Positions 25,058 to 34,113 of a stretch of 38,564 nucleotides of DNA are shown one piece after another. The position numbers and the translations under genes were made by a program. The notes below the pieces were generated by a model that saw only the letters and a list, made by a program, of their open reading frames with translations, was not told the origin of the DNA and made no database searches. Within the stretch, counting starts at the first letter, position 1, and each line of letters starts with the position of its first letter. This DNA is from Candidatus Cloacimonadota bacterium (GTDB lineage Bacteria > Cloacimonadota > Cloacimonadia > Cloacimonadales > Cloacimonadaceae), in the NCBI GenBank assembly GCA_012839325.1, contig DUNQ01000129.1, positions 1 through 38,564 of the forward strand, written 5' to 3'.

Positions 25058-25582
25058 TTAGGCAATACCAAAAATTGCGCCGAAAATAGCAGCGACGATG
25101 AGCAGAGTAAAGGGGCTGACTTTCCAGCGCCAGGTTGCAAAAAAGCTGACGATGAACACTCCGAGTGCAAAGGTGCTTTCTACCGCTTTGGGAAGTATCA
25201 TGATCAACGCGGCACCGATGAGTCCCACAGAGAGCAGGCGCAGGCGTTTGAAGATCTTTTTAAACCACTCTAATTCCCTTAGTTTAACATAAGTTATGGT
25301 GATCAGCGCCATCACGATCAAGGAAGGCATGACCACGCCTAATGTGCATACAAAAGAGCCCAAAACTCCGGCTTTGTGATAGCCCACAAAGGTTGCGGCA
25401 TTGATGGCTATCGGTCCGGGCGTCATTTGCGAGATCGCCACCACCTGCATAAATTCCTGCTGAGTGAGCCAAGGATTGATGAGCACCACCTCTTGGCGTA
25501 TCATCGCGAGTATGGCATATCCTCCGCCAAAACTGAAAAGTCCGATCTTGAAAAAGGTGAGAAACATATTGAGTAGAATCAT
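25058..25582 (-). CDS. ChrA half-transporter (short-chain chromate transporter family), second copy
   Basis: 174 residues with about five to six hydrophobic segments. It carries the family signature FSFGGGYAILAMIRQE near residue 16 and ISQMTPGPIAINAATFVGY near 52. Full-length ChrA consists of two such halves. Here the halves are separate adjacent genes, as in short-chain CHR pairs, which are expected to form heterodimers with opposite membrane orientation. The family exports chromate in some bacteria, but the substrate here is not known. The start overlaps the end of the other half by 4 nt (ATGA), implying translational coupling. Confidence 0.87.
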   Translation of the reverse strand: MILLNMFLTFFKIGLFSFGGGYAILAMIRQEVVLINPWLTQQEFMQVVAISQMTPGPIAINAATFVGYHKAGVLGSFVCTLGVVMPSLIVMALITITYVKLRELEWFKKIFKRLRLLSVGLIGAALIMILPKAVESTFALGVFIVSFFATWRWKVSPFTLLIVAAIFGAIFGIA

Positions 25583-26121
25583 TTACGCGTCTCCCATAAG
25601 GTGTAAAGTATGCTGATGAGGATGATGATCACGGGGGTGACGTTGAGAAGTCCCACGAGTAGCGCGGCGATGAAGGGAAGCCAGATATTGCGCTTGTTGA
25701 TCCCGCTCTTTTTTGCCATGTCGATCAGCGGCACGGCGATCAGCGCGACAACTGCGGGTTCAAGCGCGCTAAATGCTTTGCGAACAACTTTTTGGTCGGC
25801 AAATTCACGGAAAAGCATAGCGATGGCAATGATGATCACAAAAGAGGGGAGAACCGTGCCCAAAGTCGCTACCAGCATGCCGGGGATGCCTTGCGCATTG
25901 TAGCCGGAATAGATGCTGATATTCACCGCGATGGGGCCGGGACTGCTCTGCGCGGCGGCAAGCCCATCCAAAAATTCCTCTTCGCTTAGCCATTTTTGCT
26001 TTTCGCAAACCTCGCGCTTGATCAGCGGAATCATTGCGTATCCGCCGCCCAAGGTGAAGCCGCCTATCTTCAGAAAGGAAAAAAAGATGTTCCACAGTTT
26101 CTTAAAATTATACTTTTTCAA
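25579..26121 (-). CDS. ChrA half-transporter (short-chain chromate transporter family), first copy
   Basis: 180 residues, paralogous to the gene that follows it. Signature residues are TLGGGYAMIPLIKREV near position 22 and AQSSPGPIAVNISIYSGY near 69, with about five to six hydrophobic segments. The start lies inside the last codons of ispG (14-nt overlap), so ispG and both ChrA halves are probably co-transcribed. The substrate cannot be inferred from sequence; sulfate-like oxyanions are the known type. Confidence 0.87.
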   Translation of the reverse strand: MKKYNFKKLWNIFFSFLKIGGFTLGGGYAMIPLIKREVCEKQKWLSEEEFLDGLAAAQSSPGPIAVNISIYSGYNAQGIPGMLVATLGTVLPSFVIIIAIAMLFREFADQKVVRKAFSALEPAVVALIAVPLIDMAKKSGINKRNIWLPFIAALLVGLLNVTPVIIILISILYTLWETRK

Positions 26122-27163
26122 TTAGTTCCACCAACTTGTCCAGTAGTTGATCTTCGGGATATTTGCCTACGATCTCGCCTTTTGCGAAGATGAGGCCTTC
26201 GCCTATGCCGCCCGCAATGCCGAAATCCGCCTCGCGCGCTTCACCGGGGCCGTTCACAGCACAGCCCATCACGGCTATGGTGAGGTTTCTATCCTGATAG
26301 TTTTCCAGCGCCTTTTCTACCCTCTGAGTGAGTCCGATGAGATCTATGCGAGTTCTGCCGCAAGTGGGGCAAGATACTATGTTCAAGCCCTTTCTAAGCC
26401 CTAATGCAACAAGGATTTGGCGCGCTACATATACTTCCTGAACGGGGTCTGCGGTGAGGCTTATCCTGAGCGTATCGCCAATGCCTTCGCTTAGCAAAAT
26501 GCCTATTCCCATCGCGCTCTTGATGCTTCCCAAAAGCAATGTGCCGGCTTCGGTGACGCCGAGGTGTAGAGGGTAGTCCACGCGGCGGGAAAGCTCTCTA
26601 TAACTATCTAACATGAGGGGGAGGGCGGAGGCTTTGGCAGAGATTTTGATGTCGTAAAAACCCAGTTCTTCGAGGATGTGAACGTGGGAGAGAGCCGCTT
26701 CTACCATGGCTTCTTTGCTGTGTCCGTATTTATCCAGCAGGTCTTTGGGCAGGGAGCCGCCATTCACGCCGATGCGGATGGGGATGCCGCGGTCTTTGGC
26801 GGCAGAAACCAACTCTTGAACTTTCGCCTTACTGCCTATATTGCCGGGGTTTATCCTCAGCCCGTGGATGCCGTTATTGATCGCGGCGAGCGCTAAAGTG
26901 TGGTCAAAATGAATGTCTGCGATCAGGGGAAGATTGCTGTAGCTTTTTAGCTCCGAGATCGCACTCGCGTCGTCTGTATCCATCACTGAAAAGCGGATTA
27001 TCTCACAGCCGGCAGCGGCAAGACGGCGGATTTGCTCTCCTGCTTTGGGGATGTCTGAAGTCTTCACGCTGAGCATGCTCTGGATGCTGACGGGGTTTTC
27101 ACCGCCAATCATCATGTCGCCGAGCTTGAGCGGACGGGTCTTTTTTCGCATAGTTTCTTTCAT
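26108..27163 (-). CDS. ispG: 4-hydroxy-3-methylbut-2-enyl diphosphate synthase
   Basis: About 351 residues from the minus-strand ATG at 27163. An ATG at 27151 or a TTG at 27199 are alternatives, and no start has a clear ribosome-binding site. It carries VSIQSM near the start, DIHFDHTLAL, LRINPGNIG, PIRIGVNGGSL and HLGVTEAG of the TIM barrel. The C-terminal iron-sulfur domain has SCPTCGRTRIDL and GCAVNGPGEA, with the three cluster cysteines present. The enzyme makes HMBPP in the non-mevalonate isoprenoid pathway. It is the compact bacterial form without the extra central domain. First gene of a minus-strand run leading into the two ChrA halves. Confidence 0.95.
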   Translation of the reverse strand: MKETMRKKTRPLKLGDMMIGGENPVSIQSMLSVKTSDIPKAGEQIRRLAAAGCEIIRFSVMDTDDASAISELKSYSNLPLIADIHFDHTLALAAINNGIHGLRINPGNIGSKAKVQELVSAAKDRGIPIRIGVNGGSLPKDLLDKYGHSKEAMVEAALSHVHILEELGFYDIKISAKASALPLMLDSYRELSRRVDYPLHLGVTEAGTLLLGSIKSAMGIGILLSEGIGDTLRISLTADPVQEVYVARQILVALGLRKGLNIVSCPTCGRTRIDLIGLTQRVEKALENYQDRNLTIAVMGCAVNGPGEAREADFGIAGGIGEGLIFAKGEIVGKYPEDQLLDKLVELIEKV

Positions 27164-27280
27164 GAAAAGACCATGAAGCGGTTTTGCTCTTTTTGTCAAA
27201 TAGAATGTTTTGAAACAGAGTATTTTGCGTGCTGTGGGCGTCCATAATTCGCGATTTGAAAATCGGCAAAAAGATTTAGC

Positions 27281-27309
27281 TTGACAAGAGGCGGCTTAAA
27301 ATCAGATGT
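27281..27309 (+). promoter_or_regulatory. possible promoter for the long envelope gene run
   Basis: TTGACA at 27281-27286 is a perfect -35 box in the divergent gap between ispG and the next gene. The -10 at 17-nt spacing (AGATGT) is weak. Its flank CTTGACAAGA repeats that of the rpsU -35 region. Confidence 0.35.
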
Positions 27310-27359
27310 TATCACAAAATCGGCACTATTTGTCGAAATAAATTATAAGGAGATGAGCC

Positions 27360-28637
27360 TTGATAAATCAGATTCATTCAAGACTGGCTAAGATGTGCTT
27401 AATACTGATCTTAGCTGCGTTCTCCTTTAGTATTCTCAGCGCCGAGATTCTCATTCCCATGGATAAAACTCAGACCGACCATCTCAAAGCTTATGGCATC
27501 GCCTTTGCGGGGCTCAAAGAAGAGATGGTGGTAAAGTGGCTTCTGAACTATCGTGGCGGCAGCTTCCTTTTCCCTGATAATCCGCAGATCGTGGCGCTTT
27601 GCAACATCCGCGGAGTGCGCTTCGAGAGCGTATCAAGTTCCACCGTGGCAAGCATTTATCAAAGCATTCAAGAGGCGAATATGGAGGTGATCACGCTGGA
27701 AAAAGAGCCTAAGATCGCCGTATATACTCCGCCGAATTCCTTGCCTTGGGACGATGCGGTAACCATGGCGCTGGAGTATGCCGAGATAGAGTATGACAAG
27801 CTTTGGGACGATGAGGTGCTCGAGGGGAAGCTCAGCGATTATGACTGGCTGCATCTGCATCACGAGGATTTCACGGGACAATATGGCAAGTTTTATGGCT
27901 CATATCGCAATGCGGATTGGTATCTCGAAGAGGTGCGCATCAATGAAGCCAAAGCCCGAAAGCATGGCTATGCAAAGGTTTGGCAGCTCAAACACGATAT
28001 CGCTGAGAAGATACGCGATTATGTGGTCTCAGGTGGCTTCCTCTTTGCCATGTGTGCGGCGACGGATACGATCGATATCGCGCTGGCTGCTCGCGGGGTG
28101 GATATCGTTGATAGCGTGATAGATGGCGATGGGATTGATCCTGATTATGCCGATAAACTCAATTACGATCGCTGCTTTGCTTTTGAGAATTTCAATCTCA
28201 CTACAAATCCTTATATTTACGAATATTCCGATATAGATGCCACAGATTTGAGCAAGATACGCGGGGCGGAAGGCGACTATTTCTTGCTCTTCGATTTTTC
28301 TGCGAAATACGATCCCGTGCCCACTATGCTGACCCAAAATCATACGGCAATCGTGAACGGATTTATGGGGCAGACCACTTCTTTCTTCCGCAATAAAGTG
28401 AAAAAGAGCGTGATCATCCTTGCCGAAGTGCCAGGTCAGGAAGATGTTAAGTATATTCACGGCAACCTGGGTAAAGGCACTTTTACCTTCTATGGCGGGC
28501 ACGATCCTGAGGATTATCAACACTTTGTGGGTGATCCCGAGACTGTGCTCGATCTTCATAAAAACTCGCCGGGATATAGATTGATACTCAATAATGTTCT
28601 CTTCCCGGCAGCCGAGAAAAAGAAACTTAAAACCTAA
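27360..28637 (+). CDS. secreted protein of the family labelled 'asparagine synthetase B', function uncertain
   Basis: 425 residues with an N-terminal signal peptide (basic start, hydrophobic stretch about 11-25, probable cleavage after SILSA). The mature start ILIPMDKTQTDHLKAYG, followed by KWLLNYRGGSFLFP, is characteristic of a family in FCB bacteria commonly annotated as asparagine synthetase B. None of the glutaminase or ATP-pyrophosphatase motifs of AsnB is visible, so that label is probably wrong. The central region (VSGGFLFAMCAATDTIDIA and GKGTFTFYGGHDPEDY) recalls class I amidotransferase-like folds with a Cys-containing turn. The start is TTG, 6 nt after AAGGAG. Expected in the periplasm. 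Confidence 0.7.
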   Translation: MINQIHSRLAKMCLILILAAFSFSILSAEILIPMDKTQTDHLKAYGIAFAGLKEEMVVKWLLNYRGGSFLFPDNPQIVALCNIRGVRFESVSSSTVASIYQSIQEANMEVITLEKEPKIAVYTPPNSLPWDDAVTMALEYAEIEYDKLWDDEVLEGKLSDYDWLHLHHEDFTGQYGKFYGSYRNADWYLEEVRINEAKARKHGYAKVWQLKHDIAEKIRDYVVSGGFLFAMCAATDTIDIALAARGVDIVDSVIDGDGIDPDYADKLNYDRCFAFENFNLTTNPYIYEYSDIDATDLSKIRGAEGDYFLLFDFSAKYDPVPTMLTQNHTAIVNGFMGQTTSFFRNKVKKSVIILAEVPGQEDVKYIHGNLGKGTFTFYGGHDPEDYQHFVGDPETVLDLHKNSPGYRLILNNVLFPAAEKKKLKT

Positions 28638-28651
28638 AAGAATATAGACTT

Positions 28652-29551
28652 ATGGCAAAATTTTATCAACACCTGCGCAGCACGAGAATCAAGACGGGGA
28701 TCTGGACTTTGCTTATCCTCCTTATCCTGCTTTTTGGCTATCTCTGGCTTACAAATCGGCTGGATCTGAAGAGTCAGCAAAACCTCAGAGTGCTCTTCAC
28801 GAACGTGATGGGGCTGGAAACCGGCGATAAGATCATGTATCGCGGCATGGAGGCGGGGCGTGTCAAGAGCGTCGTTTTGCATCCGCAAGGCATACTCGTG
28901 AGCGGCAATATATCCACCGATATCACTCTGCAAGAAGGAAGTAGGTTCTATATCGAAGATAGCCTTATGGGCAGCAAAAGTCTGAATATTGAGCCGGGAA
29001 ATTATAAAGAAAAGATGGATCTCAGTCAGATTCAGCTGGGCGAAGATCCTGCCGGCATGATGGCGATGATCGCAAAAGCGGGCAAGACCCTTGAACAGGT
29101 GGATGAGATTCTACATGCTATTCGCAAAGATGGGGGCATCATCGATCAGGGCGAAAGCCTTATCAGGCGCGCAGATGGCACGCTCAGAAGCGCAAGGGGC
29201 GGCATCGATATGCTCAAAGATGAGTTCGCGCTACTCATCGGCGAGGTGGATGATCTCACGGGGCGTATAAATCTCTTCGTGGATGAGAGCCAAGAGTCGC
29301 TCTTGCATGCAATTAACGTGGCTCCCGCTACTATGAACAGGATCAATAGCACGCTTGATAGTCTCAGCACGCTGAGTACGAAGCTCAATCGCAGTGTGGA
29401 TGCCATCTCCGAGGGGAAAGGCAGCGCGGGCAAGATTCTCACCGATGACGAGCTCTATAATAATATCCTGCAATCAGTTGACAAGCTGGATGCGCTCATC
29501 GAAGATATCAAAGCAAATCCAAAGAAATATCTCAAGATATCCATCTTTTAG
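28652..29551 (+). CDS. MlaD/MCE-family lipid transport protein
   Basis: 299 residues. One membrane helix near the N-terminus (about 16-33) anchors the protein. An MCE domain follows (about 40-115) with VLFTNVMGLETGDKIMYRGMEAGRVKSV. A long helical part (about 130-280) ends in the typical IKANPKKYLKI motif. MCE proteins form hexameric rings that carry lipids between the inner and outer membranes, normally with an ABC transporter (MlaE/MlaF). Those partners are not in the window, so they must be encoded elsewhere. It sits 14 nt after the preceding gene and 3 nt before the outer-membrane protein gene. Confidence 0.88.
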   Translation: MAKFYQHLRSTRIKTGIWTLLILLILLFGYLWLTNRLDLKSQQNLRVLFTNVMGLETGDKIMYRGMEAGRVKSVVLHPQGILVSGNISTDITLQEGSRFYIEDSLMGSKSLNIEPGNYKEKMDLSQIQLGEDPAGMMAMIAKAGKTLEQVDEILHAIRKDGGIIDQGESLIRRADGTLRSARGGIDMLKDEFALLIGEVDDLTGRINLFVDESQESLLHAINVAPATMNRINSTLDSLSTLSTKLNRSVDAISEGKGSAGKILTDDELYNNILQSVDKLDALIEDIKANPKKYLKISIF

Positions 29552-29554
29552 CTT

Positions 29555-32500
29555 ATGAAAAGGATAATCTCGCTCTGGCTGCTGCTATCTGCAACTCTAT
29601 TGGGTGCAGTTAGTTATGGGAAGAATAAAGTCAATGCTGTGCCTCAGGATTGGTCAACTCTCAGCACCATGCACTTCGATATCTATTTCCCCGCCGGCGA
29701 GGACGAATTTGGCAAAACCGCCGCGCTCATGGCGGAGGAAATCTACTACTATCTCAAAGATAATCTTAAGTATCCCATCCTCAGCCGTATACCCATCGTT
29801 TTCTATTCTTCAAAGACAGACTTTCAGGCTACGAATATCATCTATCCGCTGCTCTCGGAAGGGGTTGGCGGCTTCACGGAAAGCCTGCGAAATAGGGTTG
29901 CGGTTCCCTTTGACGGCAGTTATAACAATCTCGAAAAGCTTTTGACGCACGAACTTACGCATGCTTATATAAACGCTTTGGATAGTCGCATCGTCAGCGC
30001 TGTAGAGCACTTACGTCCCACATCCTTCCCCTTTTGGTTTTCGGAAGGGCTGCCCGAGTATCTCGCCATCGGCAGCGAAGATGACTATAACAACATGTTT
30101 ATCATGGACATGGTGGTGAATGATAAGTCCACTTCCCTGGATTATAGCAGCGGATATTATGCCTATCGCTTGGGTGAAAGCTTCTTGGCTTATATCGCCG
30201 AAGTGTATGGGCGTGATAAGGTTAGCGAGTATTTCTATACTCTGCGCACGATGAGCAATCTCGAAGAATCCACAAAGCGTGTATTTGGGATGAAGTTTGA
30301 AGAGCTGGAGTCCCGCTGGAAGTATCAACTCAAGCGCGATTATTATCCCGTGATAAACTCGCATCTTGTGCCGCAAGAAGCATTTGAGAGGCGAACCGAT
30401 CACAAAGAAGATGGCTCTTATATGAACTTTTCGCCGCGCTTTTCTCCGGATGGAAGCCGTTATGCCTATTTCTCGGATGCAGGGGCACGTCTCAGCGTCT
30501 GGGTGGCGGGTAGTCACGGCATCTCCAAGCCAAAGAAAATCATCACCGGTGAAAAGAGCGGGAAGATGGAGGAGTTCTATTTCAGACGCACGAATCTGAG
30601 CTGGTTCCCTGATGGAAAGAGGCTGGCTTTTGCAGCAAAAAGCTCGACGGGAGATAGGATTCATATCCTCGATGTGGATAAGGGTAAGCTCTTAGAAAGC
30701 ATTAAGATACCGCAGCTTAGCGCCATCTTTGAGCTGGATGTATCGCCTGATGGGAAGAGCGTCGTGCTAAGCGGGCAAGAGGATATCAAGTGCGATATAT
30801 ACCTCTTTGACCTGGAAAGCCGGGAACTTACGCGGCTCACGGAAGATAGCTACTTCGATGCACAGCCTCGCTTTTCGCCGGATGGCAAGAGGATAATCTT
30901 TAGCTCCGAGCGCATAGAGAACGATGATATAGGTAGATACGGCTATTTTGCCAATCTGAGTTCCGGCATCTTTGAGCTGGATATCGCCACTAAAGAGATG
31001 TGGCAAATCACCGACGGGGTGTATGACTCGCAGTGGCCTATGTATTTGCAAGACGGGCGGATAGTCTATGTCAGCAGTGAAGATGGCATCTCAAATCTGC
31101 GCATGATCGATCCTGAGCGCAACATCCAAGCACGCATCACGGAGCTGCTTTGCGGAACCTTCAATGCAGATATCTCGGCAGATCTCGATCATCTGGTATT
31201 ATCTAACTATTTTGACAGCGCTTGGAACATATATTTCGGCATCTCGCCGTTGGATGATCTCATGTATGAGGATGCTCCAAAGCGGCAATTGGTGCAGCTT
31301 GAGCATGACCTCTTGGATAGGATAGACTTCGGGCTTTTGGATTATTATGGTCCGCGCAAGAAAGAGAAAGTGGAGCGTCCGCAGCCGGCATATCAGGAGA
31401 TAAGACGTCCTTTCATCGGCGGCTTTGAGCCTTCCTTGCCGGATAGCAATCTCATTCAGGCTAACTATTCATGGGATGAGAGGCCGCAAAGTCCTTCCGA
31501 GCAAGCACCTTTCATCAAGAAATATCGTCCGTCCTTCGCTCTTGATAGCGTGTGGGGAGGAGTGGCATACTCTTCATCCTACGGCGTTTTGGGCAGCATA
31601 GAGCTTGGGCTCAGCGACCTCATGGGCGATCATGGGATAGGCATCAGTTTAGGGCTTTCAGACCGTCTCAAAGAGACCAATCTCGTGCTTTCTTACATCT
31701 ACCTCAAACGCAGGCTGGATGTGGGCGGAGGTGTGTTTAACCTCTATGATGAGACCTATGTGCGCAGGTATGATCCTACTAACTGGGATTACTTGCGCTA
31801 TCGCCAATATCAGAGCGGAGTCTATGGCACTTTGCGTTATCCTTTCAGTCGCTTTGCACGCATGGAATTTGACAATATGTTCTACAAGTATCAGCTGAAT
31901 TTAGACTGGTTGCCACATCAGAACATAGCAAGCGGAACATGGATCAAAGATGCGGCAGATCCCTTAGAAGGCTTGATCTATACCCCGGGAATTAACCTCG
32001 TCTTTGATAATGCGCTCTATGGTTCCACGGGGCCGATGCTGGGAACCCGCGCCTTATATTCCGTGCAAAAGAGCTTTGCTAAAGACGATATGGAACACTT
32101 CACGCACCTGGCAGATTATCGTAAATACATACTATTTTCAAAGCGCTACAGCCTTGCAATGAGGCTGAATGGCGGGCTCAGTCATGGCTCTTCCCCTGCT
32201 CGCTTTTCGCTGGGCGGATACAATGGAGTGCGCGCTCTGCCTTACAATCTTGCCGGACATAAGAAGGTCTTGGGCAGCATAGAACTGCGCTTCCCCATGG
32301 TGGATTACCTCTCCCTGGCGTTTCCCTTGCCCATCACTTTGGGCAATATCCGCGGTTCAGCCTACATTGATGCGGGCGCCGTTTGGGATGAGAACAAGCA
32401 TTTTAGAGGCATGAGAAATGGACGCCTCGAAGACATCAAACTGGGCTATGGCTTCGGGCCACGGCTGAATCTCGGCTATTTCGTACTCAAGATGGACATC

Positions 32501-32569
32501 TCTTGGCAAAGCGATCTCTCACGAGTGTCAAAGCCGCAGATATTCTTAAGTTTATCAGAAGATTTTTAA
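29555..32569 (+). CDS. outer-membrane protein: gluzincin peptidase domain, beta-propeller and BamA-like barrel
   Basis: 1004 residues. A signal peptide occupies about 1-22. Next is a peptidase domain with HELTH (H132, E133, H136) and the third ligand E164 in WFSEGLPEYLA, the arrangement of gluzincin zinc proteases. Then comes a TolB/PD40-type propeller (about 280-580) with repeated FSPDG/VSPDGK motifs. The C-terminal 340 residues are rich in alternating aromatic strands (LGLSDRLKETNLVLSYIYLKRR, FSLGGYNGVRALPYNL) and end in phenylalanine, as in surface-antigen/BamA-like barrels. All active-site residues of the peptidase are present. It is expected to sit in the outer membrane with the first two domains on one face. 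The start is 3 nt after the MlaD-like gene, without its own ribosome-binding site. Confidence 0.85.
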   Translation: MKRIISLWLLLSATLLGAVSYGKNKVNAVPQDWSTLSTMHFDIYFPAGEDEFGKTAALMAEEIYYYLKDNLKYPILSRIPIVFYSSKTDFQATNIIYPLLSEGVGGFTESLRNRVAVPFDGSYNNLEKLLTHELTHAYINALDSRIVSAVEHLRPTSFPFWFSEGLPEYLAIGSEDDYNNMFIMDMVVNDKSTSLDYSSGYYAYRLGESFLAYIAEVYGRDKVSEYFYTLRTMSNLEESTKRVFGMKFEELESRWKYQLKRDYYPVINSHLVPQEAFERRTDHKEDGSYMNFSPRFSPDGSRYAYFSDAGARLSVWVAGSHGISKPKKIITGEKSGKMEEFYFRRTNLSWFPDGKRLAFAAKSSTGDRIHILDVDKGKLLESIKIPQLSAIFELDVSPDGKSVVLSGQEDIKCDIYLFDLESRELTRLTEDSYFDAQPRFSPDGKRIIFSSERIENDDIGRYGYFANLSSGIFELDIATKEMWQITDGVYDSQWPMYLQDGRIVYVSSEDGISNLRMIDPERNIQARITELLCGTFNADISADLDHLVLSNYFDSAWNIYFGISPLDDLMYEDAPKRQLVQLEHDLLDRIDFGLLDYYGPRKKEKVERPQPAYQEIRRPFIGGFEPSLPDSNLIQANYSWDERPQSPSEQAPFIKKYRPSFALDSVWGGVAYSSSYGVLGSIELGLSDLMGDHGIGISLGLSDRLKETNLVLSYIYLKRRLDVGGGVFNLYDETYVRRYDPTNWDYLRYRQYQSGVYGTLRYPFSRFARMEFDNMFYKYQLNLDWLPHQNIASGTWIKDAADPLEGLIYTPGINLVFDNALYGSTGPMLGTRALYSVQKSFAKDDMEHFTHLADYRKYILFSKRYSLAMRLNGGLSHGSSPARFSLGGYNGVRALPYNLAGHKKVLGSIELRFPMVDYLSLAFPLPITLGNIRGSAYIDAGAVWDENKHFRGMRNGRLEDIKLGYGFGPRLNLGYFVLKMDISWQSDLSRVSKPQIFLSLSEDF

Positions 32570-32600
32570 TATGTAATAATGTGAAAACAAAGGAGTAATC

Positions 32601-34079
32601 ATGAAAATCGATGTAAGCCGGAAGTTACCGGAATATATGGAAACCCTGATTGTCATGCACGAAGAGGACGGCGTTTTTGAACGCACGGGCATCTTCAGCG
32701 ATGCACTGCATGACAGTATCGATGAATTTATCAAAGCTGATGAATTCAAGTTTGGCAAAGGAAACATCCGCAGTTTCATGCGCCTGGTAAAAGGAAAGAA
32801 GCAGAATGTTATCCTCTGTGGAGCGGGTCAAAAAGACAAGCTTACCCAGCCTGTTTTGAAGGGATATATGGCATCCTGCTGGCGTGAAGCAATCCGCATG
32901 AAAGCAACTAATATCTACTTCCACTATGCCTTTGAGGTGCCTCTTGCCGAGCTGGCGATAGGGCACATCCTTGCAGAAACGGCTCTGCTCACCAGCTATA
33001 AGTATTCAAAATATCTCTCGGATTATAAGCATCACGAGCCGGACAACGTACACTTGGTATATTATGCAAAGACAAACCGCTACCTCAATCGTGGCATCCT
33101 GGAAGGCAGGATATTTGCAGACGCTACCATCATTGCGCGTGATCTTGTGAACGAGCCTGCAAACGTGCTCTCACCCGATGCGCTCGCCGATCAAGCTAAG
33201 AGAGTAGCCTTGGACTATGGCCTCTCCATAGATGTGTTCAATGCAGATCGCATTCGCAGGCTGAAGATGGAAGCTTTCCTCGCTGTGGGACGCGGCTCCA
33301 AGAACGAGCCCAAGCTCATCATCATGCGCTATACCGGCAATCCGGATAAGAAGAACTCGCTTACCGCGCTTGTAGGCAAAGGCCTGACTTTCGACTCCGG
33401 CGGATACAGCATCAAGCCCGGAAACAGTATGACCACTATGAAGAGCGACATGAGCGGAGCAGCCGCCGTGATAGGAACCATGGCTGCGATCTCTGCACTC
33501 AAGCTCAAAGTGAACGTAGTGGCAATCATCGCTGCAGCCGAGAACATGGTGAGCTCAGATGCATATCGCCCCGGCGACATCCTCACCAGCATGAGCGGAA
33601 AGACCATTGAGATCCACAACACGGACGCAGAAGGACGCCTCACCCTCATCGACGCAGTGCACTTTGCCATAGAGAAGGAAAAGGCAGACCGCATCCTTGA
33701 TATCGCAACGCTCACCGGAGCCGCTGTTGGCGCACTCGGCAAAGACTTTACTGCTGTGCTTTCCAACGACGACAAGTGGTATGAAAAGCTTCATGCCGCC
33801 AGCGAGATCAGCGGAGAGAGAATCTGGAGAATGCCCTTGCACGAGCCCTATAACGAGCTGATGAAATGCGAAGCGGCAGACCTGAAGAACATCGGTGGTC
33901 CCTTTGCAGGCTGCATCACCGCAGGCTTATTTATCCACCAATTTGTGCAAGATAAACCTTGGATACACATGGATATAGCCGGCACAGCCTTCACGGATAA
34001 ACCCAAAGGAACCGATGGCCCTGGAGCAACCGGCGTGGGCGTAAGAACGCTTACCACCATGCTCCGCACCATGGAATAA
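32601..34079 (+). CDS. pepA: leucyl aminopeptidase (M17 family)
   Basis: 492 residues. The M17 signature NTDAEGRL is near residue 340. KGLTFDSGGYSIKPG (about 259-273) supplies the catalytic Lys and metal-binding Asp residues, with MKSDMSGAAAV following. The less conserved N-terminal third is the macro-like domain. The enzyme is a cytoplasmic hexameric di-metal aminopeptidase that recycles peptides. The ribosome-binding site AAAGGAG precedes the ATG. Spacing of 31 nt before and 34 nt after suggests it belongs to the same long run. It is unrelated in sequence to the mini peptidases at 1445-7107. Confidence 0.94.
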   Translation: MKIDVSRKLPEYMETLIVMHEEDGVFERTGIFSDALHDSIDEFIKADEFKFGKGNIRSFMRLVKGKKQNVILCGAGQKDKLTQPVLKGYMASCWREAIRMKATNIYFHYAFEVPLAELAIGHILAETALLTSYKYSKYLSDYKHHEPDNVHLVYYAKTNRYLNRGILEGRIFADATIIARDLVNEPANVLSPDALADQAKRVALDYGLSIDVFNADRIRRLKMEAFLAVGRGSKNEPKLIIMRYTGNPDKKNSLTALVGKGLTFDSGGYSIKPGNSMTTMKSDMSGAAAVIGTMAAISALKLKVNVVAIIAAAENMVSSDAYRPGDILTSMSGKTIEIHNTDAEGRLTLIDAVHFAIEKEKADRILDIATLTGAAVGALGKDFTAVLSNDDKWYEKLHAASEISGERIWRMPLHEPYNELMKCEAADLKNIGGPFAGCITAGLFIHQFVQDKPWIHMDIAGTAFTDKPKGTDGPGATGVGVRTLTTMLRTME

Positions 34080-34113
34080 ACAAAGATAATAGAAGACAAT
34101 GGGAGAAAGGCTT

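Noticed and set aside
25010-25292. Plus-strand open frames opposite the ChrA half-transporter gene
   Set aside because: They mirror the coding strand of a clear membrane-transporter gene and have no ribosome-binding site.
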